A stretch of 64,000 bases of DNA from Ancylobacter tetraedralis (GCF_014195655.1 NZ_JACICD010000001.1:348682-412681), one strand, 5' to 3'. Shown: positions 16,187 to 25,393, numbered from the stretch's first letter. The notes: generated by a model not told the origin, from the letters alone. Translations and numbers: made by a program.

Positions 16187-17941
16187 TTGCTGCGCGCCAT
16201 CCTCTCGCTGCTCGCCGATGTCTGGCGGCTGTCCATTCCCTATTTCCGTGGCGAGGACAAATGGCGGGGCGGCATCCTGCTCGCCGCCGTGGTCGCGCTC
16301 GAAGTCGGCTGGGTCTACGCGACCGTGCTGCTCAACGAGTGGAACAACGCCTTCTACAACGCCATCCAGGAAAAGGACTACGCCGCCTTCACGCATCAGC
16401 TCTGGCTGTTCGCGGCCTATGCGGCGGGGGCGATCATCGTCGCGGTCTACCAGATCTATCTCCGGCAATGGCTGGAGATCCGCTGGCGCAACTGGATGAC
16501 GGACAAGTATCTGACCGCCTGGCTGGACAACCAGACGCATTACCGGCTGCGGCTGAAGGGCGACATGGCGGACAATCCCGACCAGCGCATCGCCGAGGAT
16601 ATCCGCTCCTATATCGCCCAGACCGTCAGCATCTTCATCGGCCTGCTCAACGCGATGATGACGCTGGCCTCCTTCGCGGTGATCCTGTGGGGACTGTCGG
16701 GCGAGTTCCACTTCACCCTGTTCGGCCGCCAGTGGGACATTCCGGGCTATCTCGTGTGGGCGGCCTTCGCCTATGCCACGGTGGGCACCTATATCGCCCA
16801 TCTCATCGGCCGGGTGCTGGTGAAGCTCAATTACGACCAGCAGCGTTTTGAAGCCGATTACCGCGTCGATCTGGTGCGCGTGCGCGAGAATGGCGAGCAG
16901 ATCGCGCTGCTGGGCGGCGAGAAGGTAGAGCAGGGGCGTCTGCTCGATCGCTTCTCGCATATCGTGCACAATTACTGGGGCATCATGATCGCCCAGAAGC
17001 GGCTCACCTGGTTCACCTCCGGCTACGGTCAGGTGTCGAACGTGTTCCCGCTCATCGTGGTGGCGCCGGCCTATTTCGGCGGCTCCATCGCGCTGGGCCA
17101 GCTGATGCAGACCGCCTCCGCCTTCGGCCAGGTGCAGGGCTCGTTCTCCTTCTTCATCAATGCCTACGCGACGCTGGCGGACTGGAAATCGGTGGTCGAC
17201 CGTCTCATCGGCTTCGAGGACAATATCGCCGCCGCCCGCGCCGCGGCCGCCGGCAGCGCCTATCGCCGCGTGCCGGCCACCGATGGCGCCATGCTGGCGA
17301 TCGACCAGATGGATGTCCGCCTGCCGGGCGGGCGCAGCGTGCTGATGGTGGACGGCGTCTCGGTGAGCCGGGGCGAGGCGGTGCTGCTCACCGGCCCCTC
17401 CGGCTCGGGCAAGTCGACGCTGCTGCGGGCGGTGGCCGGCATCTGGCCTTATGGCTCGGGCGCGGTGGCGCTGGCGCCGGAGGCGCGGATGCTGGTGCTA
17501 CCGCAGCGGCCTTATGTGCCGGTGGGTAGCCTGCGCGGCGCGCTGGCCTATCCCGACCCGCTGGCCGAGCATGACGATGCCGCGCTGCGCGAGGTGCTGG
17601 AGGCGGTGGGGCTCCACGACTTTACCGACCGGCTCGACGAGCGAGCCCTCTGGCCGGCCATCATGTCGGGCGGCGAGCAGCAGCGGCTGTCCATCGCCCG
17701 CGCGCTGCTGGTAAAGCCGGATGTGCTGCTGCTCGACGAGGTGACGTCCGCCGTGGACGAGCCGGCCGAGGCGGCGCTCTACACCACGCTGCGCGCCCGT
17801 CTGCCGGCCACCGCCATCCTCTCGATCGGCCACCGCTCGACGCTGAAGCCGCTGCACAGCCGGCATATCGAGATTACCCGGGAGGCCGGCGCGCCGGCGC
17901 GGCTGGAGGGCCGCGGCACGCTCATCGCCCCCGCGGCGTGA
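16187..17941 (+). CDS. YddA/SbmA-like ABC transporter (fused permease and ATPase)
   Basis: 584 residues from the chosen start. The N-terminal half matches the SbmA/BacA-type membrane domain (WNNAFYNAIQEKDY, LTAWLDNQTHYRLRLKGDMADNPDQRIAEDI), as in E. coli YddA. The C-terminal ABC domain has Walker A GPSGSGKST, signature MSGGEQQRLSIARALL and Walker B VLLLDEVTSAVDE. Relatives transport peptides, cobalamin or long-chain substrates; the direction and cargo here are unknown. There is no ATG near the N-terminus. A GTG at 16034 lies in the preceding terminator, so I prefer TTG at 16187, six bases after GGAGA. Confidence 0.85.
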   Translation: MLRAILSLLADVWRLSIPYFRGEDKWRGGILLAAVVALEVGWVYATVLLNEWNNAFYNAIQEKDYAAFTHQLWLFAAYAAGAIIVAVYQIYLRQWLEIRWRNWMTDKYLTAWLDNQTHYRLRLKGDMADNPDQRIAEDIRSYIAQTVSIFIGLLNAMMTLASFAVILWGLSGEFHFTLFGRQWDIPGYLVWAAFAYATVGTYIAHLIGRVLVKLNYDQQRFEADYRVDLVRVRENGEQIALLGGEKVEQGRLLDRFSHIVHNYWGIMIAQKRLTWFTSGYGQVSNVFPLIVVAPAYFGGSIALGQLMQTASAFGQVQGSFSFFINAYATLADWKSVVDRLIGFEDNIAAARAAAAGSAYRRVPATDGAMLAIDQMDVRLPGGRSVLMVDGVSVSRGEAVLLTGPSGSGKSTLLRAVAGIWPYGSGAVALAPEARMLVLPQRPYVPVGSLRGALAYPDPLAEHDDAALREVLEAVGLHDFTDRLDERALWPAIMSGGEQQRLSIARALLVKPDVLLLDEVTSAVDEPAEAALYTTLRARLPATAILSIGHRSTLKPLHSRHIEITREAGAPARLEGRGTLIAPAA

Positions 17942-17995
17942 GGGGGCGTTCTCTCTCGGGAGTTCGGAGCCGGATCCTGATCGATCCGGCCCGGG

Positions 17996-19366
17996 CTACC
18001 GGTCCTCGGCGGCCGGCATGCCGCTCATGTCCTTGTGCGCGGGACGGCGGCGTTCGCGCCGGGGCGCCGGCTGGCCCTGCGCCTCGATGGCGAGCGTGCG
18101 CTCCAGCAGGATCTCGTAGATCGGCCGGCCGCCGAGCGCCTGCGCGGTCATGTTGGCGAGGATCGTCGTGACCATGACCGGCACCAGCATGGAATAGGCG
18201 CCGGTCAGTTCCATCACCAGCACCATGCCGACCAGCGGCGCGCCGATCGTGGCCGCGAACAGGCCGCCCATGGCGGCGATGGCGAGCGCGGGGAGGGCGT
18301 GGTCGGGCAGTGGCAGCACCGTTCCCAGCGCGGTGCCGTAGCAGAGGCCGATCGTGGTGGCGAGCGCGAGGATCGGCGCGAAGATGCCGCCGGCAACGCC
18401 GGTGGAATAGCTCGCCATCGTCATCACGAAGCGCAGCAGCACGATCACCGCCAGGATGCCGAGCGGAAGCCGCTCCCCGGCGAGCTGCACGGCCAGCAGT
18501 TCGCCGCCCTGCGTCGCCTCGGGCAGGACGAACATCAGGACGCCGACGACGAGGCCGACCACAGCCGGGAAAATGTAGAACGAGGTGCTCAGCCCGAGAT
18601 TGCGGACATGGTCGAGCGCCCAGACCAGCGTGCCGTTGAAACCGACGCCTGCCGCGCCCAGCCCGACGCCCAGCACCGCGAAGGCCGGCAGCATGCCATA
18701 GGGCATGTCCGGCACGTCCATGAGCATGTAGGGAACGTTGCCGGTGAGGTATTGCGTGACGATGGCGCTGGCCAAGGAGGCCAGCACCACGCCGATATAG
18801 CTGCGCTGGCTGTAGGGAAACTGCCGCCGCGTCTCCTCGATCACGAACAGCACGGCGGCGAGCGGGGCGTTGAAGGCGGCCGCGAGGCCGGCCGCGCCGC
18901 CCGCCGCGAGAAGCCCGCGCATGTCCTCGGTCGGCCAGCGCATGAGGTCGGAGGCGGCCTTGGCGATGGAGGCGCCCATGTGGATGGTCGGTCCCTCGCG
19001 CCCGAGCACCATGCCCGAGGAGAGCGAGAGCAGTCCGGCGACGAACTTGACCGGCAGCACGCGGCGCCAGCGCACCGTGCGCAGGCCTTCCATGGCGCCC
19101 TCGATCTCCGGCACGCCCGATCCGCTCGCCTCGGGCGCGAAGCGACGCACCAGCCAAAGCGACACCAGCGTCATTGCCGCGCCGACCAGCGCCGCCGCCA
19201 CATAGAGCGGGAGGCCGGTCAGGTGCAGGCCGTCGCGCAGATAGGCGGGCCAGGCGGCGGTGAGATGCTCCACGCCGACATGGAACGCGGAGCCGACAAC
19301 GCCGACCGTGGCGCCGACCAGCGCCGCCACGACATAATAGACCCCGTTGCCGCTGCGCCTGTCCAT
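17996..19366 (-). CDS. ClC-family chloride channel or H+/Cl- antiporter
   Basis: 456-residue membrane protein of the CLC family. The three anion-selectivity motifs are present: GSGVPE (near residue 80), GREGP (the gating glutamate position) and GIFAPILA (near residue 325). The size matches bacterial ClcA without C-terminal CBS domains. Homologues exchange Cl- for H+ in extreme acid resistance. The ATG is at 19366. It is convergent with the ABC exporter and has no partner gene. Confidence 0.93.
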   Translation of the reverse strand: MDRRSGNGVYYVVAALVGATVGVVGSAFHVGVEHLTAAWPAYLRDGLHLTGLPLYVAAALVGAAMTLVSLWLVRRFAPEASGSGVPEIEGAMEGLRTVRWRRVLPVKFVAGLLSLSSGMVLGREGPTIHMGASIAKAASDLMRWPTEDMRGLLAAGGAAGLAAAFNAPLAAVLFVIEETRRQFPYSQRSYIGVVLASLASAIVTQYLTGNVPYMLMDVPDMPYGMLPAFAVLGVGLGAAGVGFNGTLVWALDHVRNLGLSTSFYIFPAVVGLVVGVLMFVLPEATQGGELLAVQLAGERLPLGILAVIVLLRFVMTMASYSTGVAGGIFAPILALATTIGLCYGTALGTVLPLPDHALPALAIAAMGGLFAATIGAPLVGMVLVMELTGAYSMLVPVMVTTILANMTAQALGGRPIYEILLERTLAIEAQGQPAPRRERRRPAHKDMSGMPAAEDR

Positions 19367-19547
19367 TCTTCGCTCCTCACCCGCTGCCCGCCGAAACCGA
19401 TGTCCCGGTTAGCATTGCCGCGCGGGAGCGGAAAGGGATCCTCGCGCGAACGCCCCCCGCCCGCCGCGTCTCGGGCGTGCGAATGGGAGCCGGACGATCC
19501 CGGATCGGCCCCGGCATCCCCCAGGCAAGGGGCGATCGCAGCAGGCC

Positions 19548-20498
19548 TCACGGCAGCGTCGGCGCGTAGGTCGCCACCGGCTCCACCGTGTCGATCAGCC
19601 CGTGCGCCTTCATGAATTCGCCGAAGCGCTCATAACGGCCGCTGTCCAGCGCGGCCGGGGCATGGGCGAAGCGGCGCAGCGTATCGGCCCAGGCGGTGCG
19701 GTTGAGTTCGTCGTCGAGCTTGGGATTGGCGGCGACGAACAGCTTCCACGCCTCGTCCGGGTGGTTGAGAATATAGATCGTGGCATCCTCCACCGCGGCG
19801 AGGAAGCGCTTCAGGCGGGGATCGCCGATCTTGTCCTTGTGGGCGACATAGATCAGCTCGTCGAACACCGGCACGCCGTGCTCCTCGGGGAAGAAGGCCA
19901 GGCCTTCCTTGCCCTCCAGCTTGATCTGGGTGAGCTCGAAATTGCGGTAGGCGCCGATGACGGCGTCGACCTTGCCGGCGACCAGCGCGGGAGAAAGGGC
20001 GAAATTGACGTTGATCATGGTGACGTCGGTAGGCTTCAGTCCGGCGCTGGCGAGCATGGTGCCGAGCAGCGCGTCTTCCAGCCCCGCCACGGAATAACCC
20101 ACCGTCTTGCCCTTGAGATCGCCGATGGACTTGATCGGGCCGTCCTTCAGCACGACCAGCGCGGTGAGCGGGGTCGAGACCAGTGTGCCGAAGCGCACCA
20201 GCGGCAGGCCTTCCTTCACCGAGAGGTAGAGGTTGGGCTGGTAGCTGACCGCGATATCCGCCTGCCCGGCGGCGACCAGACGCGGCGGGGCGGAGGGGTC
20301 GGCCGGCGCCACCAGCTCGACATCGAGGTCGTGGGCTTTGAAGAAGCCCTTTTCCTGCGCCACGATCAGCGGGGCGTGGTCGGGATTGACATACCAGTCG
20401 AGCAGGACGGTGAGCTTGTCGGCGGCGCTGACCGGTGCGAGCGACAGGGTAAGCGCGACGGCCGAGGCGGCGAGCGCGCGGGTGATGGATGTCAACAT
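19548..20498 (-). CDS. thiY: Thiamine-pyrimidine (HMP precursor) ABC transporter binding protein
   Basis: 316-residue periplasmic binding protein of the NMT1/ThiY family: signal peptide to about ALTLSLAPVSA, then KLTVLLDWYVNPDHAPLIVAQEKGFF, the hallmark start of THI5/ThiY-like proteins that bind formylaminopyrimidine or related HMP precursors. A TPP riboswitch in its leader supports thiamine-precursor uptake. The ATG is preceded by GGGAGGAGAT; the frame runs further upstream only because the riboswitch is open by chance. The matching permease thiX lies beyond ycaQ on the same strand; no ATPase gene is nearby. Confidence 0.92.
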   Translation of the reverse strand: MLTSITRALAASAVALTLSLAPVSAADKLTVLLDWYVNPDHAPLIVAQEKGFFKAHDLDVELVAPADPSAPPRLVAAGQADIAVSYQPNLYLSVKEGLPLVRFGTLVSTPLTALVVLKDGPIKSIGDLKGKTVGYSVAGLEDALLGTMLASAGLKPTDVTMINVNFALSPALVAGKVDAVIGAYRNFELTQIKLEGKEGLAFFPEEHGVPVFDELIYVAHKDKIGDPRLKRFLAAVEDATIYILNHPDEAWKLFVAANPKLDDELNRTAWADTLRRFAHAPAALDSGRYERFGEFMKAHGLIDTVEPVATYAPTLP

Positions 20499-20583
20499 TG
20501 GATCTCCTCCCAGTTGGAGATCCGGCGCATGAGCTTTCGGGGGAAACCGGCGCGGGCGCCCGCATGCGACCCCGCCGTCGTTC

Positions 20584-20677
20584 CGTCCCTTCGCCGGCAT
20601 GACCCGGATCAGGTTCAAAGGGTCTGGCGGCTGCCATCTCAGCCCCTTGATCCTGCGATCGTGGGACACCCCTCGGA
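20584..20677 (-). ncRNA. TPP riboswitch (THI element)
   Basis: On the minus strand the leader contains GGGGTG, the CTGAGAT core and then CCTTTGAACCTGATC followed by GGGTCATGCCGGCGAAGGGA, the conserved pyrimidine-sensor and pyrophosphate-sensor segments of the thiamine pyrophosphate riboswitch. It lies 86 bases before the thiY start. TPP binding should reduce thiY expression, probably by hiding the GGAGGAG ribosome site since no obvious terminator follows. Confidence 0.96.
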
Positions 20678-20838
20678 CGCCTGAACGCTAGCAGAGCGGA
20701 CGGGTGGGAGCAAATGGGCGGCGACAGGGCGCCGACCGGCTCTCTCTCCCTCGGGGAGAGGTGGGAAGGGCCGCGCGACGTTTCGTCATGGGCGGACTTG
20801 GCCCGGCCATCCACGTCCGGCCATCCACGTCCGGGCGT

Positions 20839-22029
20839 TCACTCCCCCCGCCAGCCCTCCAGATAGACCGTGCGCTCCACACCGGCGAAACGGCCGAGGC
20901 GGGTGAGTTCGGCATCGAGCGCGGCAAGGCGGCCGCCGGAGGCCCGTACGCCCGGCTCCAGCCACAGGCGGCGCACATCGAGCGTGCCCGCCTTCCGGTC
21001 GGCCTTCATGTCGATGCGCCCGATCAGCCGGTCGCCTTCCAGCAGGGGAAAGACGTAATAGCCCCAGATGCGCTTTTCCGCCGGCACGAACACCTCGATG
21101 CGGTAATTGAAGCCGAACAGCCGTTCCGCCCGGTTGCGGTCGCGCAGCAGCGGATCGAACGGGCTGAGCACACGCAGCCGCGCCGGCGGCGGGGGCAGCG
21201 CGTCGAAGAGCGCGGCGCTGCCGGCAAAGGCATGCGAGGCGCGCGGCTTGCCGCCATCGGCCGGGGCGATGGCGACGGGCTCCAGCCGATCGCGATGGGC
21301 CTCCACCCAGCGCTTGGCCTCCTCCGGCGTCACAAGGTCCCAGAAGGCGGCGATCTCGCCCGAGGTGGCAAAGCCGAGCCGTTCCAGCGCGCTGGTGCAG
21401 GCCCAGTCGATGAAGGCCTCTTCGCTCACCGCGCCGGCGAAGCGATGGGCGGGAAGGACCCGCGTGGCGAGGTCGTAGACCTTCTGGAAGCCTTCGCGGC
21501 CGGCAATGGCGAAAGTGCCGGTGCGCCAGTGATATTCCAGCGCGGTCTTTTCCGGGTGCCAGTTCCACCAGCCGCCGGGCGGGCGTTTCTCGGCCTCGAA
21601 ATCGCGCGCCATGAGCCGGCCCTCGCGCGTCACCCGCTCCAGCACGTGCTCGATATAGCTCTCGAAGCCGTTCTCGTGCCAGCTGCGCCAGCGCTCCACC
21701 AGCCGGGCGCGGGAGCGGGCGAAGCGGTGCTTCCAGTAGGGGTAGAAGGCGCTGGGGATGATGGCGGCGTCATGCGTCCAGTGCTCGAACAGCTCGCCAT
21801 CCGTCTCCAGCAGGGTGGCGAGGTGCTCGCGCTTGTAGCTCGGGTTGCGCGCGAACAGGATGTGGTGATGGGCGCGCTCGACGGTGGCGATGCTGTCCAC
21901 CTGCACGAAGCCGATCGCGGTTATGAGGTCGAGCAGCCCGGCCTTGGTGAGCGCGCCGCGCGGCCGGCTCAGGCCCTGGGTGGCGAGGAAGATGCGGCGC
22001 GCATCGCTATTGGAGAGGGTCAGCGTCAT
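20839..22029 (-). CDS. YcaQ-type winged-helix DNA glycosylase
   Basis: 396-residue protein of the HTH_42/YcaQ family. E. coli YcaQ excises bulky alkyl lesions and unhooks interstrand crosslinks. The conserved FVQVDSIATVERAHHHILFAR segment contains the Q-V-D motif (Gln43, Asp45) characteristic of YcaQ-type enzymes. HWTHDAAIIPSAFYPYWKHR is also typical. The C-terminal part (FDPLLRDRNRAERLFGFNYRIEVFVP) matches the family's last domain. It sits between thiX and thiY on the same strand without functional relation to them. Confidence 0.87.
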   Translation of the reverse strand: MTLTLSNSDARRIFLATQGLSRPRGALTKAGLLDLITAIGFVQVDSIATVERAHHHILFARNPSYKREHLATLLETDGELFEHWTHDAAIIPSAFYPYWKHRFARSRARLVERWRSWHENGFESYIEHVLERVTREGRLMARDFEAEKRPPGGWWNWHPEKTALEYHWRTGTFAIAGREGFQKVYDLATRVLPAHRFAGAVSEEAFIDWACTSALERLGFATSGEIAAFWDLVTPEEAKRWVEAHRDRLEPVAIAPADGGKPRASHAFAGSAALFDALPPPPARLRVLSPFDPLLRDRNRAERLFGFNYRIEVFVPAEKRIWGYYVFPLLEGDRLIGRIDMKADRKAGTLDVRRLWLEPGVRASGGRLAALDAELTRLGRFAGVERTVYLEGWRGE

Positions 22030-22110
22030 CCGCGCATTGTGAACAGGTTCTTGATTCGTTCCAAGCCTGGATGCGGCCCGACGGTGACGTTGCGCCCGGC
22101 TTTCCGCCGT

Positions 22111-22863
22111 TCAGCTTTCCGCCGTCTCGGGCGCCCAGGGCAGCAGCCGGGTGAGGCCGCGATCCACCAGCGTGAACAGGGTGAGCGCGACCGCCAGCAG
22201 GATGGCGAGCGCGGCGAACACCATGTCGGTCTGCATGCGGGCATTGGAATAGATCATGAGATAGCCGAGCCCGGCTGAGGCGCCGACCCATTCGCCGACC
22301 ACGGCGCCGATCGGCGCGACGGCGGTGGCCACCCGCAGCCCCGAGGCGAGGGCCGGCAGTGCCGCCGGAATGCGGATGTAGCGCAGCGTCTTGAACGTGC
22401 CGACACCGCCCAGCCGCGCGAGGTCGACAAGCCCCTGCTCGGTGCGCGCCAGCCCGTCATGGAAGGCGGAGGCGACGGGAAAGAAGATGATCAGGCTGGC
22501 CATCACGATCTTCGAGGCGAGGCCGAAGCCGAACCAGATCACCAAGAGCGGCGCGATGGCGAAGACCGGCAGCGCCTGCGCCACCAGCAGCACCGGCCGC
22601 ATCGCCCGCCGCGCCAGCGGCGAGGCCGCCATGGCCAGCGCGCAGGCAATGCCGAGCGCCGAGCCGCAGACAAGGCCCAGCAGCATCTCGCCCAGCGTGA
22701 TCGCGCCATTGTGGGCGAGGATGGCGGCATTGTTCCACCCGGTCACGGCGATTCGCAGCGGGCCGGGCAGGATATAGGCGGGAATCGCCATGAGCCGGAC
22801 GGCGGCTTCCCACAGGCCGAGCAGAATCAGCGTGATCGCGAGCGTTCGCCCGATGACGGCCAT
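22111..22863 (-). CDS. thiX: ABC transporter permease, probable thiamine-pyrimidine importer
   Basis: 250-residue binding-protein-dependent permease with about six helices. The EAA loop is in GVGTFKTLRYIRIPAALPALASGLR. It resembles SsuC/ThiX permeases. Function as ThiX is inferred from the nearby riboswitch-controlled thiY; a nitrate/taurine-type permease cannot be excluded by sequence alone. The ATG at 22863 begins directly at the divergent region shared with the universal stress protein gene. The thiZ ATPase expected in a ThiXYZ system is absent here. Confidence 0.78.
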   Translation of the reverse strand: MAVIGRTLAITLILLGLWEAAVRLMAIPAYILPGPLRIAVTGWNNAAILAHNGAITLGEMLLGLVCGSALGIACALAMAASPLARRAMRPVLLVAQALPVFAIAPLLVIWFGFGLASKIVMASLIIFFPVASAFHDGLARTEQGLVDLARLGGVGTFKTLRYIRIPAALPALASGLRVATAVAPIGAVVGEWVGASAGLGYLMIYSNARMQTDMVFAALAILLAVALTLFTLVDRGLTRLLPWAPETAES

Positions 22864-23013
22864 GCGGCAAAATCCTATATCAGGTGCAACACTTATAGTC
22901 GGGGGCTACCGTCTGCGCGACGGTGGACGGGACGTGTATACCCCAAGCCCGATCTCGGCCCGCGCAACCCGGCATCGGGCGCGCCTTGGACAGAAAAAGG
23001 AGTGGAGACGCCC

Positions 23014-23850
23014 ATGATTAAGGACATCCTTGTAAGTCTTCGCATCGGCGAGGGCGCGGACACGGCGGTCGACTATGCCGTTTCGGCGGCCGCCGCGCTC
23101 AAGGCGCATCTGACGGGCGTGGCGATCAGCTACGAGATCGACATTCCGCCCATCTACACGGAAGCGTTCTCGACCGATTTTCTCGAGACACAGCGCGCCG
23201 AAGGCCAGAAGCTGGCGGAGCGCGCCGTGTCCTATTTCGGCGAGGCGACCCGCTCGCTCGGCGTCAACGCGGAGATCCGCTCGATTGACGGCACGCCGGG
23301 CGGGGCCGCCGAGCAGATCGGCATCCTGTCGCGCCTCTATGACCTCACCATTGTCGGGCAGGCCGATCCGGATCGGCCCGGGGCGGAAGAGGTGATCGCC
23401 GAGGCGGTGCTGTTCGATTCCGGCCGTCCCGTGCTGCTGATCCCGGTGAACCAGCAGAAGCCGTTCTCCGCCAAGCGCATCCTGGTGGCGTGGGACGGCG
23501 GGCGCGCCTCCGCCCGCGCGGTGGCCGAGGCTCGTCCTCTGCTCGCCCATGCCGACCTGGTCGAAGCCGTGGTGGTGGATACCGGCCGATCGAAGAAGGC
23601 CGACGCGCTGCCGGGCGCCGACCTCGCCCGCCATCTCGCCCGCCACGAGAAGACGGTCGAACTCCGGCGTCTGGTGCCGGCCAGCGGCGAGGGCATTGTC
23701 GACGTGCTGCTGCGGGAAGTGGCGGCGCGCGACATCGATATCGTCGTGATGGGCGGCTACGGCCATTCGCGGCTGCGCGAATTCGTGCTCGGCGGCGTGA
23801 CGCGCGACATGCTGGAGCGCATGACGGTGCCGCTGTTCCTGGCGCACTGA
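23014..23850 (+). CDS. Universal stress protein with two UspA domains
   Basis: 278 residues made of two Usp folds: MIKDILVSLRIGEGADTAVDYAV begins the first and KRILVAWDGGRASARAVAEA (about 152-171) the second, which ends with VVMGGYGHSRLREFVLGGVTRDML, the ATP-binding G-x2-G-x9-G(S/T) region of Usp proteins. The first domain lacks this glycine pattern, so only the second is likely to bind nucleotide. The ATG follows AAAGGAGTGGAG, and a strong terminator follows the stop. Confidence 0.92.
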   Translation: MIKDILVSLRIGEGADTAVDYAVSAAAALKAHLTGVAISYEIDIPPIYTEAFSTDFLETQRAEGQKLAERAVSYFGEATRSLGVNAEIRSIDGTPGGAAEQIGILSRLYDLTIVGQADPDRPGAEEVIAEAVLFDSGRPVLLIPVNQQKPFSAKRILVAWDGGRASARAVAEARPLLAHADLVEAVVVDTGRSKKADALPGADLARHLARHEKTVELRRLVPASGEGIVDVLLREVAARDIDIVVMGGYGHSRLREFVLGGVTRDMLERMTVPLFLAH

Positions 23851-23902
23851 TCGGGGCGCATCGGAAACGGATGCGACAAGGTCCGGCCAAAAGGTCCGGG
23901 CA

Positions 23903-23932
23903 AAAAGGCCCGGCCATGTGCCGGGCCTTTTT
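23903..23932 (+). terminator. Rho-independent terminator after the universal stress gene
   Basis: AAGGCCCGGC (23905-23914) and GCCGGGCCTT (23920-23929) form a perfect stem followed by T residues. Confidence 0.88.
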
Positions 23933-23973
23933 CGTGCGGGCGAGGGGGCGTCGTTGCGGGGAGCGTTCCGACA

Positions 23974-24003
23974 GCAAAAAGGCCGGGTTGCCCCGGCCTT
24001 TCC
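23974..24003 (-). terminator. Rho-independent terminator for the cold-shock gene
   Basis: AAGGCCGGG (23979-23987) and CCCGGCCTT (23992-24000) form a 9-bp stem; read on the minus strand a T-run follows, so it ends the cold-shock transcript. Confidence 0.82.
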
Positions 24004-24060
24004 AACGAATAGGACGATCTCAGCGGGTTCATCCGCCACCGGATGGCCGCGAGGCTCGAC

Positions 24061-24270
24061 TCACGCAGCCTGCAGGTTGGCTGCCGACTGCTTGCCAGTG
24101 CGGCGGTCCGACTGGAGCTCATACGAGACCTTCTGGCCGTCGTTCAGGCCGGAGAGGCCCGCCCGCTCGACCGCGGAGATGTGCACGAACACATCCGGCC
24201 CGCCCTGATCCGGCTGAATGAACCCATAACCCTTCTGGGTGTTGAACCACTTCACAGTACCCGTCGCCAT
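24061..24270 (-). CDS. CspA-family cold-shock protein
   Basis: 69-residue single cold-shock domain that binds single-stranded RNA/DNA. RNP1 is KGYGFIQP (13-20) and RNP2 is DVFVHIS (26-32). It opens with MATGTVKWFN, typical of alphaproteobacterial CspA proteins. The gene has its own terminator downstream and a 167-base leader behind rpsU, long enough for the structured 5' UTR common to csp genes, although I cannot identify a cold-box motif. Which csp paralogue it is cannot be told. Confidence 0.95.
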   Translation of the reverse strand: MATGTVKWFNTQKGYGFIQPDQGGPDVFVHISAVERAGLSGLNDGQKVSYELQSDRRTGKQSAANLQAA

Positions 24271-24437
24271 GACGAAATCCCTAGAGACAGCATAGATAGT
24301 TGACCGCGCGCTTCATTGCGCTGGTCGTGATGACATCGATTTGAGCGGAAGTTCGAAACGGCAAAAAGCCGCCGGCAACGTTCAACATGCAAGATCGATG
24401 CATCAAGGATGCCCGAACGAAAGTTCGGCGGCAAGCG

Positions 24438-24722
24438 TTATGTCGCCTTGCTTTCGGAGGGGCCGGCCATGCCCGGGGCGGACGGGCGGCGGACCATTTC
24501 CTTCTTCTTCGGCGCGGCAATCAGCCCTTCGCGAACGGCCTGCTTGCGAGCCGCCTTGCGCGCGCGGCGAACCGCCTCGGCGGCCTCGCGGTTGCGGCGC
24601 TCGGAGGGCTTCTCATAGGAGCGCCGGGCCTTCATCTCGCGGAAGACGCCTTCGCGCTGCATCTTCTTCTTGAGGACCCGAAGGGCCTGATCGACGTTGT
24701 TATCCCTGACCAGTACGTGCAA
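24438..24722 (-). CDS. rpsU: 30S ribosomal protein S21
   Basis: 94-residue protein of the small ribosomal subunit. [24 protein letters not shown] and [33 protein letters not shown] are the S21 core. The tail beyond residue 70 ([15 protein letters not shown]) is an extension relative to E. coli S21 (71 residues), as in many alphaproteobacteria. An in-frame TAG lies two codons upstream, so TTG at 24722 must be the start. It is transcribed towards the cold-shock gene. Confidence 0.93.
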   Translation of the reverse strand: MHVLVRDNNVDQALRVLKKKMQREGVFREMKARRSYEKPSERRNREAAEAVRRARKAARKQAVREGLIAAPKKKEMVRRPSAPGMAGPSESKAT

Positions 24723-24891
24723 TGCCTATCCAATCGTCTGCAGCTCGGCTGCGGGTTGTGCGGCGCCGGAATCGGTACCGACGACGTCATATGGTTCAAC
24801 GAGGCCGGGATTGGAAGGGCGGTGAGGCCATCTTCACCCGCGACGAGGGCGCCACCCGCCATCAACGCATTGAGAGTCGGGGGTGATTCTC

Positions 24892-24968
24892 TGGTACAGC
24901 TGGGTGGGCTCGAACCACCGACCTCCGGTTCCACAGACCGGCGCTCTAACCAACTGAGCTACAGCTGC
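24892..24968 (-). tRNA. tRNA-His (GUG), including CCA
   Basis: Read on the minus strand it folds into a cloverleaf: acceptor GCAGCTG pairs with CAGCTGT, the D-arm is GCTCAGTTGGTTAGAGC, the anticodon stem-loop CCGGT-CTGTGGA-ACCGG gives anticodon GTG, and the T-arm is GGTGG-TTCGAGC-CCACC. CCA is encoded. The discriminator is A73, the base before G1 is C rather than G, and G1 faces U72. Loss of G-1 and C73 in tRNA-His is known for alphaproteobacteria. Confidence 0.96.
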
Positions 24969-25174
24969 GTGCCAGAACGGCGCGGAACCTAATTAAGCGG
25001 CAGCCGCTTGGCAAGGCCGCATATGCCTCCTTCTGCTGCAATCGGGGACAACTGCCCCTCCATCCCCTGCCGATCCACTCTCGGCACGCGTGAGAGAGCC
25101 TTTCGTGGCATGTTTTCTGTATGCCTCGGATGAGGCGAAGCGGGCGATGCTCCGCGATCAGCACGGGGGAAGGC

Positions 25175-25393
25175 ATGAGCCGGCAGGATGACACGGGCGC
25201 GGGCGGCGGAGGGGCGGATAGCGGGGCGGGCGCGCTGCTGGATGCCGGACTGGCGATCGAGGGGCTGCCGCTGGAGCCGGAATTGCGCCCGCGCGTGGTG
25301 ATGCATCTGGCGACGGCGATCGCCATGGCCCGGCTGGTCACCTCCTTTGCGCTGCCCGACGATGCCGAGCCCGCCCCGGTCTACGTGCCGTGA
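25175..25393 (+). CDS. atzG: AtzG-like accessory subunit (DUF4089)
   Basis: 72 residues: a Gly/Asp-rich start, then LLDAGLAIEGLPLEPELRPRVVMHLATAIAMARLVTSFALPDDAEPAPVYVP. The pattern G-L-x-L-x-P-E...V-x-x-x-L...A-x-x-V-x-x-F-x-L-x-x-x-x-E-P-A-P-V-Y is that of DUF4089 proteins, whose founding member AtzG forms the heterocomplex with 1-carboxybiuret hydrolase AtzE. ATG at 25175 follows GGGGGAAGG. Its stop overlaps the AtzE start by four bases (GTGA), indicating coupled synthesis. Confidence 0.85.
   Translation: MSRQDDTGAGGGGADSGAGALLDAGLAIEGLPLEPELRPRVVMHLATAIAMARLVTSFALPDDAEPAPVYVP

Noticed and set aside
18035-19615. 526-codon plus-strand frame
   Set aside because: Antisense to the ClC gene with its GREGP motif; composition typical of a shadow.
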